A stretch of 64,000 bases of DNA from Solanum dulcamara (GCF_947179165.1 NC_077240.1:25152001-25216000), one strand, 5' to 3'. Positions 1 through 17,948 are shown, counted from the stretch's first letter. The notes: a model not told the origin generated them from the letters alone. Numbers and translations are program-made.

Positions 1-1440
1 ACTCCACTAGTGCTTGCCAGACATCAGAGTGGATCAGATCTAATATTTCCTTACTTTTAGTAGAGGAACTGTTAAACTTTAGTCTATTTTGCTGGTAACA
101 CAATGCTCATAAAAGGGCAGTGAAACCTTTTTGAGCCCCGGAAGAAGTTGCTCAGCAAGAATCTTCAAACCTCGTTCTGACATATGGCCAAGTTTACGAT
201 GCCATATCATCGTTGATTCTTCAAATGAACTTGTTGACGCGGTTGTTGCTTCTCCTTCTTGGTGTGTTTCACCTTTAAGCACATATAGATTTGCAGTAAG
301 TTTTTCTGCTTTCATCACTACAAATGCTCCTTTGGATATTTTTATGACTCCACCATGAGTCTTATATGAACATCCATTATCATCTAATTGTTCCAAAGAT
401 AATAGATTCTTCCTCAAGTCTTTTACATATCGTACCTCCTGGATGGTGCGTATCGTGCCATCATACATCTTTATTTTGATAGACCCAATATCAATAACAT
501 TCAAAGCATGATCGTCTTCCATGAACACAGACCCTCCTGAGATAGGATTGATGGAACCATTCTCTCTAGGAAGTCATGTGCCATGCTGCTCCTGTGTGCA
601 TGATCTAGACATCAGTGAAATATTTTTTGCCTTCATTATTTGATATTGCTTCACTACATAAAATATCGCCATCATCCGAGGTACTTGCAACATTCCCTTG
701 AGCATTTGATGACTCAGGGTGTTCACTCTTTTTCTTAAACCGACAATCTTTCTTGAAGTGCCCTTTCTTGCCATAGTTGTAACACTTGATATTCTTATGA
801 CTTCTTGATTGAGATCTACCATGATTGTGACTCCCACTGGGCCACTCTCCATTGGTGTTCCTCTCACCATCATCAAAGCTTCAGCTTGCTACGAACTTAC
901 TTGTCTGTCTTCCTTATTTTTGCGCCGATTTTCTTCTTCTAAGACAGCGGCTGCAATTTCATCAAAAACTAGACTGTCTATATTGTTCGTCAGGTTGATG
1001 ATGAGTTGATCATACGAGTCAGGCAGACTTTGAAGTAGAAGCTCCGCACGTCCAGTCCCCTCTATTGTGCAATCCATTATTGTAAGTTGCGAAAACAGAG
1101 TATTCAAAGTATTGATGTGTTCAGTAACTGACATGGACTCTGCCATTCGAAGAGTATACAATCTTCTTTTTAAGAAGATTTTATTATGCAAAGACTTGGC
1201 CTCGTACAATCCCGTAAGAGTATCCCATATTTCCTTCGCCATCCATTTTTCAGCCACACTAGATACCACTTGCTGTCATCACTAAAGTCTGTGGGCCGGC
1301 CTTCAATTGCAACTAAGCAATTGTCCTTTCTCAATATCGCTCTTATTTTCATTTTCCACAATGAGAAATTAGTCTTATTGAATTTCTCAACGTCAAACTT
1401 TGTTGTATTCGATATTTTTATTTGCTTCACACCCTTCTAG
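1..1440 (-). pseudogene. Ty1/copia retrotransposon, gag to start of integrase, broken
   Basis: This is the 5' half of a copia polyprotein read leftwards. From right to left it shows a gag start (about 1430) with the FDVEKFNKTNFSLWKMK opening, a UBN2-type gag body (1269-889), a zinc knuckle near 730-780 in which the second Cys is Tyr (CYNYGKKGHFKKDC), a protease region near 560-610, the GAG-pre-integrase domain (528-79, with MIWHRKLGHMSERGL), and the first integrase residues (HSDVW) before the window edge. The frame shifts several times, for example near 79 just after VTSKID. The protease motif reads HTGA where copia elements have DTGA or DSGA, so the catalytic Asp is lost. The rest of the element lies left of the window. 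The family is clear and the element is dead. Confidence 0.9.
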
Positions 1441-1578
1441 ATCATTTCTGAATATTTTTGCGAACAATCGTGACAAACTGTACCGTCATCGAAATTTACT
1501 ATTTACATGAATAGTATTTTTCACCGAATTTTACTATTCACAAATAGTACTTTCACATAAAATAGATAGAATAATTGA

Positions 1579-1592
1579 GGGATCTGATACCA
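1579..1592 (-). other. Primer-binding site (initiator tRNA-Met)
   Basis: The minus strand reads TGGTATCAGATCCC, matching the 3' end of plant initiator tRNA-Met as used by most copia elements. It lies between the LTR and gag, which fixes the orientation of the element. Confidence 0.8.
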
Positions 1593-1596
1593 CTAT

Positions 1597-2150
1597 TGCG
1601 GGGAGGAAGCACCACAACTAAAGTTTGATACGATAATAAATAATGAAAATAAATTAGACACGAGAATTTTACGTGGAAACCCCTCAAACAGATAGAGGGA
1701 AAAAAACACGGGGTAAAAGGATTTTACTATGATAATATGGGAGTACACTGCTCTCAAATATAGGAGAAAATAACAATAAACACTCTTCTCTTATAAAAGG
1801 AACAACTACTAAAGAGGACACTCAAGACTATAATATTTATCTTGATGTATAACTCTCTTTGTATTCTTACTCTCTTTTTTTCTGAATGAATCAAATGAGG
1901 GCAAGAGGCTCTCTATTTATAGGAGAATGAAAACACGTAAAAGGAAGGAGTATACGCGTTTTCATCTTTTAAAAATGCGTAAAATGGCAGCTGACAACAA
2001 TTTCAAAAGATGTTGCCACCTACCCTATCTACCTTTTACTTTTTTTCTTTTTACTTTTCTCCTTTTTGACTTTTCTAGCAGGTATATCAAATTCAAATAT
2101 TATAAGTAAAAGTGAATGGAGAAAGTACTCGGTAACTTACAGACATTTGA
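1597..2150 (-). repeat. 5' LTR of the left-edge copia element
   Basis: The LTR of the minus-strand copia element. Its inner border, read on the plus strand, is TGCGGGGAGG at 1597, four bases beyond a primer-binding site. It contains a good minus-strand TATA box (TATAAATAGAGAGCCTC, around 1905-1923), as expected for an LTR promoter. The outer end is not fixed; the CA at about 2150 is the best guess because no matching LTR is in the window. Confidence 0.65.
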
Positions 2151-3176
2151 CAAATAATATATTAAACACCTCTATGTAAATAAACCGTGTGCTATTGAAA
2201 ACTAAGCACATAGAGATAAACTTCACGGGCTCAATATTTAAAATATAAAATTTATAATATTAAAAATTGAGTATTTATTGATAACATCAAAATATCTAAT
2301 TTACAGAAGAAAATTCTGCAATATTTCTTGAGTGATTTGATAAAAAAATATTCTAAAAGAAAACTTGTGGGTGATGGATTATTTACCTACCGGCTACCAT
2401 ATACTTTCACGGGTTAAAAGAGTGCTTGCCAAGTGGAAACTATGCAAAATAAGTCAAGACTACAAATGGAGATCAATATTGGTTTACTAGTTGAACATGA
2501 AAGAGACATTTTTTAACTTTGGAATCAAGTAATTTTGATGCATATAGATGTTGGAAAAGAATGAAGGTTTTGGCTAAAAAAACATCTCTTTCATGATTTA
2601 TGTTTATGTCACACTTTTTTTATTTTAAAAAATAATAGATTTCTATATTGAAAACAATTCAATTCTAAACAACGGGGAGTCAAAAAGTTGAGTAAAAGCA
2701 AAAGAATGTCAAAGTGTCAATAACTTATTTCAATTAGGGGATGGTGGAGTGATGAATTGCGATAGAGTGATGAAGCAAGTAGAATTAATCTATATAGATT
2801 TCAGCATAAGGTAGTATATTGTTTGGATAGTATTTTTATATCCCTTGTTACATAATATTGGCATAAATTGTAAGAAAATCTATGTTAAATATACACAAAA
2901 AGTGATTTTTACCCTATTAGCTAGGTATATGAAATTTTTGAGCAAAGTGGATTCAATTGAAACCCCTTCAGCAGAGATAGCTAGCTACGTCGCTGCTTTA
3001 AATTCATTTTACCTTTAATAAAACAACTCTGGTATATAATCGCAAAAATATTATGCTATATTCGAAATAACGAATTTCAAAAGTCTAATATACATATAAA
3101 TATTCTAACATTTTTAAGATCACAATTTCAAGTTTTTTTAAAAAATTACTCTGACGAATTAAACTACATCACAAAA
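2151..3176. other. Intergenic, no gene seen
   Basis: AT-rich DNA between the copia LTR and the GDSL exon. I looked here for the downstream exons of the GDSL gene (minus strand) and found no block resembling the later GDSL lipase motifs. No ORF has recognisable coding content. Confidence 0.5.
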
Positions 3177-3206
3177 ATTAAAACACACAGAGTAAGAAGG
3201 ACTTAC

Positions 3207-3462
3207 AAAGGAAGTCAAGAATCAATCGTCCATCACACAATCTATCAGAGGGTTGATGAAAAAAAGTACGGCCATCTGGAAATCCAAATCTGATTCCATG
3301 GGCAGCTGGATAACCACCTGTGTCTGAATTTGAATCTCCAAAATTGAAAATTACCATATTTCTACTACACTCACAAACAACAACGTTTGTCAATTGAGAC
3401 ATCCAAAAACAAACAAGTAATATACACGTACAAGTTGTTCTACTTCTCATTTTCATATTCAT
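3207..3462 (-). pseudogene. GDSL esterase/lipase, first exon only
   Basis: The first exon of a plant GDSL-type esterase/lipase. It encodes an N-terminal hydrophobic signal peptide (about residues 8-30) followed by block I, FNFGDSNSDTGG, holding the nucleophilic Ser of this SGNH hydrolase family, then GFPDGRTFFHQPSDRLCDGR and LILDFL, where this family normally has its first intron. A consensus donor (GTAAGT on the minus strand, 3206-3201) follows at the right place. The remaining exons, including the DxxH block with the catalytic Asp and His, are not visible between here and the copia element. Either the gene continues left of the window behind that insertion, or it is a truncated remnant. Products of this family are usually secreted lipolytic esterases; the substrate cannot be told. 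Confidence 0.75.
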
Positions 3463-3529
3463 ATATACTTGCTAATAATGTAATGCTTTCAACAGAGTGT
3501 ATTGCAAAATTTATGATAAGCCTAAAGCC

Positions 3530-3541
3530 TATATATATAAC
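3530..3541 (-). promoter_or_regulatory. Possible TATA box of the GDSL exon
   Basis: A minus-strand TTATATATATAGG stretch lies about 70 bp upstream of the GDSL start codon, a plausible core promoter distance. Evidence is position and composition only. Confidence 0.35.
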
Positions 3542-3602
3542 ACAAATGAAGTTATTTTCCACGGGAAGTGGAGCAATGGGTGGAGTACTAAGAGAGCACT
3601 AA

Positions 3603-4022
3603 GGGTCGGGTTCATATGAATCAGTATTTTCAATGTCGAGCATATATAGAAATACATGTAAGAAAAACTCATTAAAATTTTCATAAATAAAAGATTACGA
3701 ATATATAATTATGAAGGTGTTATAGAATTCAATGGTAAAAGATTAAAAATTGAATTCATCAAATTTAAATTATGAATTTGTCAGCTTTATAAATGTATCA
3801 AATAAGTAAGAAAAGGATAGAATTTAAGTTGTTTTTTTTGTTTTACAAGTGATGAGGAGAATGCTGATTGCAGTAATTATTTTAAATTGACATTGTCCAC
3901 TTGTGTTCACGTGATTACATTGAGAATCGTCACCGGCCAATTTGTGGAGAAGTGGACAATTCCACTAAAATATTTGAGTGTAGTTACCACTTGCCACTGA
4001 TATTTATTTACTGAAAAATAAT
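3603..4022. other. Intergenic, no gene seen
   Basis: AT-rich spacer between the GDSL exon and the copia insertion. It holds no recognisable gene or repeat boundary. Confidence 0.5.
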
Positions 4023-4027
4023 ATAAT

Positions 4028-4244
4028 TATTGATTATATGAGAGCTGATTCAGATTTCATGATTAAAGGAGATCGCAATTTTAATTTTTTTTTATTACAA
4101 TAATATTTATTTGTTGCCTCGTTTGTTGCTTAAAAATAGAATTTTAGGTTTTCTCTTTGTTATATATAAATATATGTATATTAGTATAATGAAAAAAATA
4201 AAAAGAACTACAGATTTCTTTATGTAAGACTAAGGCTTCGTTCA
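4028..4244 (+). repeat. 5' LTR of the gag-less copia element
   Basis: It matches 7343-7583 along its length (shared blocks include ATATGAGAGCTGATTCA, TTATTTGTTGCCTC and GGCTTCGTTCA). The 3' LTR has a short extra duplication of the TAAAATAGAATTCTA block, which explains most of the length difference. The shared TATATAAATATATGTATATTA segment is the likely promoter. Confidence 0.88.
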
Positions 4245-5901
4245 ACTCTTAACTGTACCATAATTTTTTGGGCCTTATTTTTTATCTTTCAGGACATTCT
4301 GACCCGGAAGACTCTTGATTATGGTGTTAAATGGGGCAAGCTATGCTATCTGGAGTTGACTGAGAATGGAGAACATAAATTTGGGCAGTCATGTCATACA
4401 AGTGGAGTAGAGAAGGCTAAAGAAAAAATATGGTCATGGCATAGGAGAATAGGACACATCTCTTTTGGTTATCTAAAGACACTTAGATCAAGTTTGTTTT
4501 CTAATTTAGATGTTTCAGATTTTCAATGTAATATTTGTGAACTAGCAAAAAGCCATCGAATTTCTTACTTTCCAAGTTTGAATAAATGTTCAGAACCTTT
4601 CATTGTTATACATTCTGATATTTGGGGTCTAGCAAGGGTCCCCTCTATTTCAAAAGCTCAATATTTTATCATTTTTATCGATGAATGCACTAGAGTGACA
4701 TGGATGTCTTTACTTTACAAGAAGAGTGATGCATGTAAAGTATTTAAGGAATTTTACAATATGGTGCATACTCAATACCAAAGAAAAATTTGAATTTGGC
4801 AGTCTGACAATGCTAGAGAGTTTATTGATGGTTCGTTTGGAGGATATCTTGGTCAGTTCGAAATACAAAATCATACTTCTTGCACATATACACCACAACA
4901 AAATGGTTTGGAGAAAGAATAGACAAATTTTAGAAATAGTTCGTGCCTCTCTTTTTGGTATGAACATGCCTCACTTTTATTGGGGGAAAGCAGTAAAGTC
5001 GGCTATTTATCTTATCAATCGAGCTCTTTCTCGGATTATTGACTTTCAAACTCAACAAAATATTTTGCACGATAGCACATCTGCTAAATCTCGAACCTCA
5101 AATTTTTAGATGTATAGTTTATGTCCATATGTCAAAAGTCTTAAGAGGTAAATTGAATTCTTGTGCAAAAAGATGTGTATTTGTTGGCTATTCAGCTTTC
5201 CACAAGGGGTATAGATGCTATGATCCTCAAACTAAGAAATTGCATGTTACGTTAGACGTCTCCTTTCATGAGAACCAATCTTATTATGGAGGGAGAGTTT
5301 CCAGTTCAATTCTTTACGGGGAGAATACGAGTGAAGCACTTGAGCCAAACAAGAAAGATACTGGAGTTCCACTAGACCAAGTTGAGTTCTTAAACTTGAA
5401 AGAATTGCAAGAAAAATTGAGGAAGAATACACATGAAATTGAAGAGATTCCCTTTGATCATCTTATAGAGTCTCCAGCTTTGCCAAATCTATTTGAGAGT
5501 GATAAATAATGAAGATGTCGTAAAAGACCCTATATTAACACCATCAACTAAAGAGTGCTCATAGAATGTTCAAGAAGATGTTGCACCTCAGGTAATTCTC
5601 AATATCCCTCCTTCTCAATTACCACCGAGATCAAATAGGGGTGTCCCTAGAAAACAATATGAACCTGATCTTAGAACCAAGGCCAAATATCCAATTAACA
5701 ACTATATCTTGAGTCATAGATTATCAGACTCATGTGCTCTAATTGTTGATCAATTATCCAAAGTATCTATTCCTAGTAGTGTGCAGGAGGCATTAACAGA
5801 TCCAAAATGGACTAAGGCAATGAATGAAGAGATGGAAGCCTTGCAAAGAAATTCAACTTAGGAGTTGGTTCCGCTGCCAAGAGAAAAAAGGCAATTGGTT
5901 G

Positions 5902-5949
<48 letters not shown>

Positions 5950-7342
5950 GAAACTTAAAGTAGATGGAAGCATTGATAGATACAAGGAGAGGCTAGTGGC
6001 GAAGGGTTATGCTCAAAAGTATGGAGTTGATTACCAAGAAACTTTTTCACCAGTAGCCAAACTCAATACTATTCATATTCTTATATCTATTGCAGTGAAT
6101 AGAAATTGGCCTTTACGATAGTTTGATGTACAAATTCCTTTCTAAACGGTGATTTGGAGGAAAAAGTATACATGAAATTTCCACCGAAAATTAAGCAAGG
6201 ACCAATGCATAAGTAAAAAATATGCAAACTGAAAAAATCACTTTATGAGCTAAAACATTCACCTAGAGCTTGGTTTGGCAGATTTGCGTCGGAGATGAAG
6301 TTTGTTGGTTACTTGCAAAGTAACTCTGACCATACCTTGTTTATTAAACACAATGAGGGAAGGTAACAACATTAATTATATATGTAGATGATATGGTATT
6401 AACTAACGATGACCCCGAAGAAATGGAGAAACTACAACAGTACTTAGCCACCAAGTTTAAAATGAAAGACTTAGGACAACTGAGATATTTCCTAGGTATT
6501 GAAGTTTCAAGGTCGAGTCAGGGTATTTCTCTTTTCCAGCGGAAGTATGTATTAGATTTATTGACAGAAACTGAAATGCTTGATTGCAAACCAGTTGAAA
6601 CACCGATGAAGATAAATTAGCAATCTGAAATTTCTTCCGTACAACATCTGGCAGACAAAGTTCGTTATCAACGGCTAGTGAGGAAGTTGATCTATCTAAC
6701 TCATACTAGACCAGATATTGCATATGCGGTAAGTGTGGTGAGCCAGTTTATGCAAGCTCCAAGTATAGAACATTGAGTGCAGTTCATAGGATTCTAAGAC
6801 ATTTGAAAAATGCTCCAAAAAAAGGTTGATGTACTCAAAGAATGAAGCACCAACTATTGAAGGCTACACTGACGCTGACTGGGCTGGAGATCGCTCGACT
6901 AGGAGATCGACTTCAGGTTACTTTACATTTGTTGAAGGTAATCTTGTTACCCAGAAAAGTAAGAAACAAAAGATTATTTCTCGATCAAGTGCAGAAGTGG
7001 AATTTCGAGGTATGATGCATGGTTTATGTGAACTATTATAGATACAAAGAGTTCTGCGTGATCTTGGAGTGTAATGTTCTGGACCTATGAACTTGTTTTG
7101 TGATAATAAATCTGCCATTCAAATAGCACAAAATTCAGTACAACATGAGCGCACTAAACATGTTGAAGTGGATCGTCATTTCATTAGAGAAAAACTTTAT
7201 CAGAAGATCATCCAGTTTCCGTATGTAAAGTCGGTGAACCAACTCGCAGATATCCTCATTAAGGCATTATCAGGAAAAATATATTATGAAGTGATTGACA
7301 AGTTGGGCATGATAGATATCTATGCATCAACTTGAGGGGGAC
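4245..7342 (+). pseudogene. Copia pol remnant: integrase, RT, RNase H
   Basis: Interior of the gag-less element. In order: GAG-pre-integrase (WSWHRRIGHISFGYLKTL, about 4430-4500), a zinc-binding stretch (CNICELAKSH), integrase core (IHSDIWGLARVP, IIFIDECTRVTWM), the integrase C-terminal GYSAFHKGYRCYDP part (about 5180-5230), reverse transcriptase (about 5790-6620, with YVDDMVL near 6380 and MKDLGQLRYFLGIEVSRS), and RNase H (GYTDADWAGDRSTRRSTSGY at about 6860; LFCDNKSAIQIAQN at about 7095). Many stops and frameshifts, and an AT microsatellite inside the RT, show it is dead. Confidence 0.92.
5905..5945. repeat. (AT)n microsatellite inside copia RT
   Basis: About 20 AT units in a row, sitting where the RT should encode a conserved Trp after IGCK. 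It expanded after the element stopped coding. A likely length-variable marker. Confidence 0.95.
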
Positions 7343-7583
7343 TATTGATGATATGAGAGCTGATTCAAATCTCATGATTAGAAGAGATTGCAATTCTAGG
7401 AAATTTTATTATAGTAGTATTTATTTGTTGCCTCTTTTATGTTTGTTGCTTAAAATAGAATTCTACCTAAAATAGAATTCTAGGTTTTCTCTTTGCTGTA
7501 TATAAATATATGTATATTAATACAATGAAAAAAATGAAAAGAACGACAGATTTTTTTATGTAAGGCTGCGGCTTCGTTCAATA
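7343..7583 (+). repeat. 3' LTR of the gag-less copia element
   Basis: Follows the polypurine tract directly and repeats the 5' LTR. It differs by scattered substitutions and one small internal duplication, so the insertion is not recent. It is followed by ATAAT, matching the left flank. Confidence 0.88.
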
Positions 7584-7588
7584 ATAAT

Positions 7589-8666
7589 TAAATTTATAAG
7601 AGATCAAAATTACGTTTAGCTCGTTAAATAGAGTAATTATCAGTTCAAATATTGCAAGATAATCTAAAATATAAGTAAATTGATACTAAATAAAGTAATA
7701 AAAAAGCTCGAGTGATTGATTAGTGGTCGTGAAAAACACATATGGTCGTTCCTTAGTGCTCCCAGGGATAATCTCGAAAAAATAGCTAAAACAATCGGCG
7801 GTCGAGAATCCAAAGAAAAAAACTTGAAGTATTAACCAAAAAGTAATAATGTTGTTAAAGAATAAATTCAAACACACAGTTTTTAGGATCATTGTTTAAC
7901 TAGCCAAAAAGTGCAATTACATATAAAGATCATATAAAGTCACAGTCTAAAATCGTAACTTGTTTTAGAATATCCTTCTCAGCTTTTGTAATAGAATCTT
8001 TTTCAAAAATTCTTGTTTTTGACATACTTTCAATGAGAGATGAAGAAGTTTTTCTTCTGATTTTGGATGTTATACATGATATGTTTTTTTAGAGATGTCC
8101 CGCTAGATCGAATCAAGCATGATCTCTTAGCAACATAGTAAGATAGCAAACACCAAATTGATTCTCAAGAAACCGATTAAAGTCATGAGAGTACCATGTG
8201 AAGAATTACTTATAATTTTCAGGATTCGCACGATAACAAGTAGAGACTAAACTTGTATCGCCCTTATGGGTCATCATATGCATATATGATATGAAATATG
8301 TATCACAATATTGTCTTCTTTCCCATAGAACGTATGTATTATATAAATAAAATAATGCGTAGATGATAGTTCAAACTACTTATGTGTAACTTTGAATTCA
8401 CAAATGTATTCAATCTTTATCTTATTCTTCAAAACTAACATCTGTCATTAGAAATAAACTAACTTATTTTAATTGCATATGATTAAACACGAAAAAATAA
8501 ATGACATTCTTATTAGAAACTTCTTGCTCTTTTTTTATCAATAATAATTAGTTAATAATTATATAATTACCTTATCTTGTCACTTAGACAATAGTGGTGA
8601 TTGCCTATGTGACTAGGCCCCTTTTTTTTGCTTGCCCAACATACTTTTTGCCCGACGAATTTATGC

Positions 8667-8704
<38 letters not shown>

Positions 8705-8735
8705 TTTACATGAACGTGATTGAAAAAAATAATAC
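7589..8735. other. No gene seen; possible 3' end of the decayed copia to the right
   Basis: AT-rich DNA with no convincing ORF. Because the pol remnant at 8740-10000 reads leftwards, its 3' LTR would be expected here, but I could not find a polypurine tract or a second LTR copy. Confidence 0.4.
8669..8702. repeat. (AT)n microsatellite
   Basis: About 17 uninterrupted AT units. Confidence 0.95.
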
Positions 8736-8739
8736 ACAA

Positions 8740-10000
8740 TCTCAATAAATTTAAGCATCATATGTTAGGAGTTTTGTTAAGGGATCTGTTATCATTGATG
8801 TGTAGATATATATTTCACGTTAACTTTCTTTTGCAGAATCATATCTGTAACAAAATTATACTCATGAATATCATTACGTTTCGTACTACCATGATACTTT
8901 GGATTCTTTGTGTAGGCTATTGTAGTCTATCTTAGTTGATTATGATAGGTTCAAAACATTGCAATACACATCCAAATGGATAAGAGAACGTTTAATTCAA
9001 ACAATTTCTTGCACAGATGATGAAAATGCTATAAATTCAGTTTTATTATAGATAAGTTATGCATGACTGCTTATTGCTACTTGATGATATGATGCCATTG
9101 TTAAGCAATAATACATTTCAGAGGAGAATTTTCACATCTAAATCTCCAACCTAATATGCATTAGTGTAGCCTTTGAGTTGCAGATTATATTTTGATAACA
9201 TAAAAGATAGTCGATTTACCTTTAAGATACCTTAATATTCTTAATTACTTTCCAATATTGTTGTTGTGAATTCAATTGATATCTATTAATTAACTCAACT
9301 ATATAGCAGATATGAGTCTAGTACATATCACAATATAGATTAGACTTCTAATTGTACTAGCATAAGAAATCTTTCTCATTTATTCCTTTCTTGTGGAGTC
9401 CGAGGGCACACCGTTCTATTTAAAGTTTCACTTTTAGAAATCAAAGAGTTTATGGATTTGCAATCTTGCATGTTAAAACGTTTAAGAACTTTCTTGATAC
9501 AAAGTTCTTATGCAAAGAGATAACAATTTTTCAAACGATTTCTTGAAATCTTAACTTCAAGAATATATGATGTTTCATCCCTGTCTTTCATCTCAAATGT
9601 TGATGATAACCACTATTTTATTTTTTTTACATACTGATTTCGTTTACATAGAATACCAATATCATAAACAGTGTACAAAAACTGTAATTCAACTTCAATA
9701 CGACGTCCCTAATTTGTCCATCTATGAATACAAAATTCTTAGACTGCTTAAAATATTGTACAAAAATAAACTCTTTTTTTTTTTGGATAAGATTTTTCAT
9801 AACGAAAGAACATTATGAATAAAAGCAACACAATCCCAATGCTTCAAAATATTTAAATTGAGATTTTGTTTAGTCCATAGCTTATACGGCGTGGTAGTAA
9901 CTTACTTACAAGGGACAATTAAGCATATATGTCTTAATATTCATGTCATTGGGGTACGATCCTTTTTAGTTTTTCTTGAGCATTTATATCTTCGTTTTAG
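8740..10000 (-). pseudogene. Decayed copia pol, integrase C-terminus to RNase H
   Basis: Read on the minus strand in shifting frames, this stretch follows the order of a copia pol. TPYKLWTKQNLNL at 9910-9850 matches the integrase C-terminal TPYELW motif. LYTVYDIGIL near 9670 stands where LYVDDILLIG is expected. WLSSTFEMKD with SYILEVKISR at 9615-9540 matches the FxMKDLGEASYILGI block, and KRFNMQDCKS lies near 9475. The RNase H region follows, with EFIA.SSSVQEIV at 9040-9000 and ITDPLTK near 8780. There are stops and frameshifts throughout. The order of motifs makes the call solid although the edges are approximate. Confidence 0.75.
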
Positions 10001-10525
10001 CCTGAGAACATTCCTTCGAAAGTTGGATGTTGCAATTTTTTCCCACTCCGAAAAGGGTATCGCCACGTGCATTCTTCATGCTACCACATGCTTAAATCAA
10101 ATTTATGCAATACAAACGGTCCCTCTTTTCGACTGTGATTTTGGTCAGAATCGAAAAGCAAAAAATATTACTCTTCAAGCTTTCTGGCGATGTCATTAAT
10201 GAGTCACTTCGTTTTTTGCAACAAACACCTAGTGTCTTCTTGCATTGAATGCCCTGATCATGTGTCATCTAGCCGTTGAATTATAACCGATGTATCCATT
10301 TGTTATAATCCTTTCTTTTTCACCATAAATACTTCTATAGTGTTTTAATTTTTGAGTTTTTAAGATCTTAATAATTAAAATCTAATTAAATAAGTAAAGT
10401 GTCATGTTAATTACGGGCCAAATGTTACAAATTGCATAGTATTAAGGGTCACGAAAATGCGTTAATTAGAGTGAGAAGCGCGTATAGTGGAGATTGGAGA
10501 AGAACAATATATTAGCTGGAGGACC

Positions 10526-10534
10526 TTATAAATT
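10526..10534 (+). promoter_or_regulatory. TATA box of the ARF1 gene
   Basis: TTATAAATT lies about 30 bp upstream of the probable transcription start (around 10560), just before the pyrimidine-rich first exon. Confidence 0.55.
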
Positions 10535-10559
10535 GTGGGGAGCTTCTATTTTATTCATC

Positions 10560-10632
10560 ACGACCGAAAATAGAAGACAGCTCCAAGGAGGACGAGATCT
10601 CTGCTTCCTCATTTCTCTCCTCTTTCTCTCAG
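10560..10632 (+). other. ARF1: 5'-UTR exon of ARF1
   Basis: A pyrimidine-rich stretch (CTTCCTCATTTCTCTCC) ending at a CAG|GTACTT donor (10633). The matching acceptor is at 11340-11341, 12 bp before the ATG. An intron in the 5' leader is common in plant ARF genes. The transcription start is estimated, not seen. Confidence 0.6.
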
Positions 10633-11323
10633 GTACTTCTTTTTTTTCCTCTTAATGAAGAAATCTACCTGCAGATTAGCTAGGTTTTTATCCTCTTCTA
10701 ACGCTTATATTCATAGATCCGACGACTCTGATTGATTTATTGTCTTTCTCGATTGTGATCTGTATTCACCGTACTCCCTTGATTGTGTACGGATCGTGTT
10801 TTTTTCTTCTTCATTGAAATTTTGTTTGCATCGATCTGAAATCATCCAACTTTGACATTTGTGCCGGCGTTTTGATCTGATCTCCTACATCAAACTGTCA
10901 TTCTATTAAGTGCAAACAAACGAGGCATTACTGGATTGATGGATCTCATTCTTATCAATTAATGCTAGACTGATCCGGTCAACCGTCTAATTACTCCATA
11001 GAAATCATTACGGTTGCTTTTATTTTTATTCGATTTTTGTATTTGATTCATTTTTACCTCTTGTTGTAATGTGACGACAGTAAATTATTTGACACACATG
11101 ATACGGATTATTTTACAAATCTTATGATTTTAATTTAAAATCTATTGGCTTATTACTGTTGTGTTCATGTCAGTAAATTATTTGACATACTTGCTGATTG
11201 ATGATGCGGATTATTTTTACAGATCTTATGATTTTATTTTAATGTCTTTTTGCTTACTACTATTGTGTTACAACTCATAGAGATGTATGTATACCTCCTT
11301 AATTCTGCTACCTAGTTGTTTAA

Positions 11324-17305
<5,982 letters not shown>

Positions 17306-17458
17306 AGGCTAAGCATCTTTGGACTCTGGATTATGGAATAGTGAAACTGTGTCAGAGTAGGCTTTGTCAATTACTTGTAAACGGTTCATTTGTTATCTTT
17401 CTTTTGTCCCAACATTTTATTTCTCAAGGATTCCTTACTGTGTGTTCTGCAGCGTCAA

Positions 17459-17464
17459 AATAAA
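17459..17464 (+). terminator. Poly(A) signal candidate of ARF1
   Basis: AATAAA about 155 bp after the ARF1 stop codon. Another AATAAA near 17840 could serve as a distal signal. Confidence 0.4.
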
Positions 17465-17948
17465 TTTTGAATTTAATTATCTTCATGGTCATTAATTTGT
17501 CTCCGTATCCATAGCTCCATCCCGCTGGATATATGCTCTAGTTGTTCCCTTCTTGTTCGGTAAGGATAGGGGGCCAACTCCATGTATTCATTAGCTACAT
17601 CTCTGATTGATGTCCCATGTTTTATATTTCAAGGGCTTTTTATGTTCAATATATACATAATCACGAATCATGTTGCTTTGATGACAGAACGAGAAGCTAA
17701 TTTGGTTGGTTAAGCATGGGCTTACACTCCATTTTTTGTTGCTTATACAACAAAAAACAATGGAGCTCAAGTGCAAGTAACTTTGTGAAATTTGCTGTGT
17801 CATCTAATATGTTTTGATTTGCAATAAGCTTGTTGCCTATAATAAACTGAGTTCTTGTTGAACCGACGTTGGCACACACTTGAATTAATGAAACACTTCT
17901 CTTTCCGCCTCACATGGAAACAGTTGCAGCACGATATCAGCTGCAGCT

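Larger units (their letters stand above)
4028..7583 (+). mobile_element. Copia element with two LTRs and TSD, gag and PBS missing
   Basis: A 3.6-kb copia element bounded by related LTRs (4028-4244 and 7343-7583) and by a 5-bp target duplication ATAAT (4023-4027 on the left, 7584-7588 on the right; a local ATAATAAT makes the right border ambiguous by 3 bp). The LTRs start with TATTGAT instead of the usual TG, and the 3' copy can be read as ending TTCAATA, an inverted match. A polypurine tract (GAGGGGGAC) precedes the 3' LTR. There is no primer-binding site and no gag after the 5' LTR; the interior begins inside the GAG-pre-integrase region. The element could not move on its own. Confidence 0.88.
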
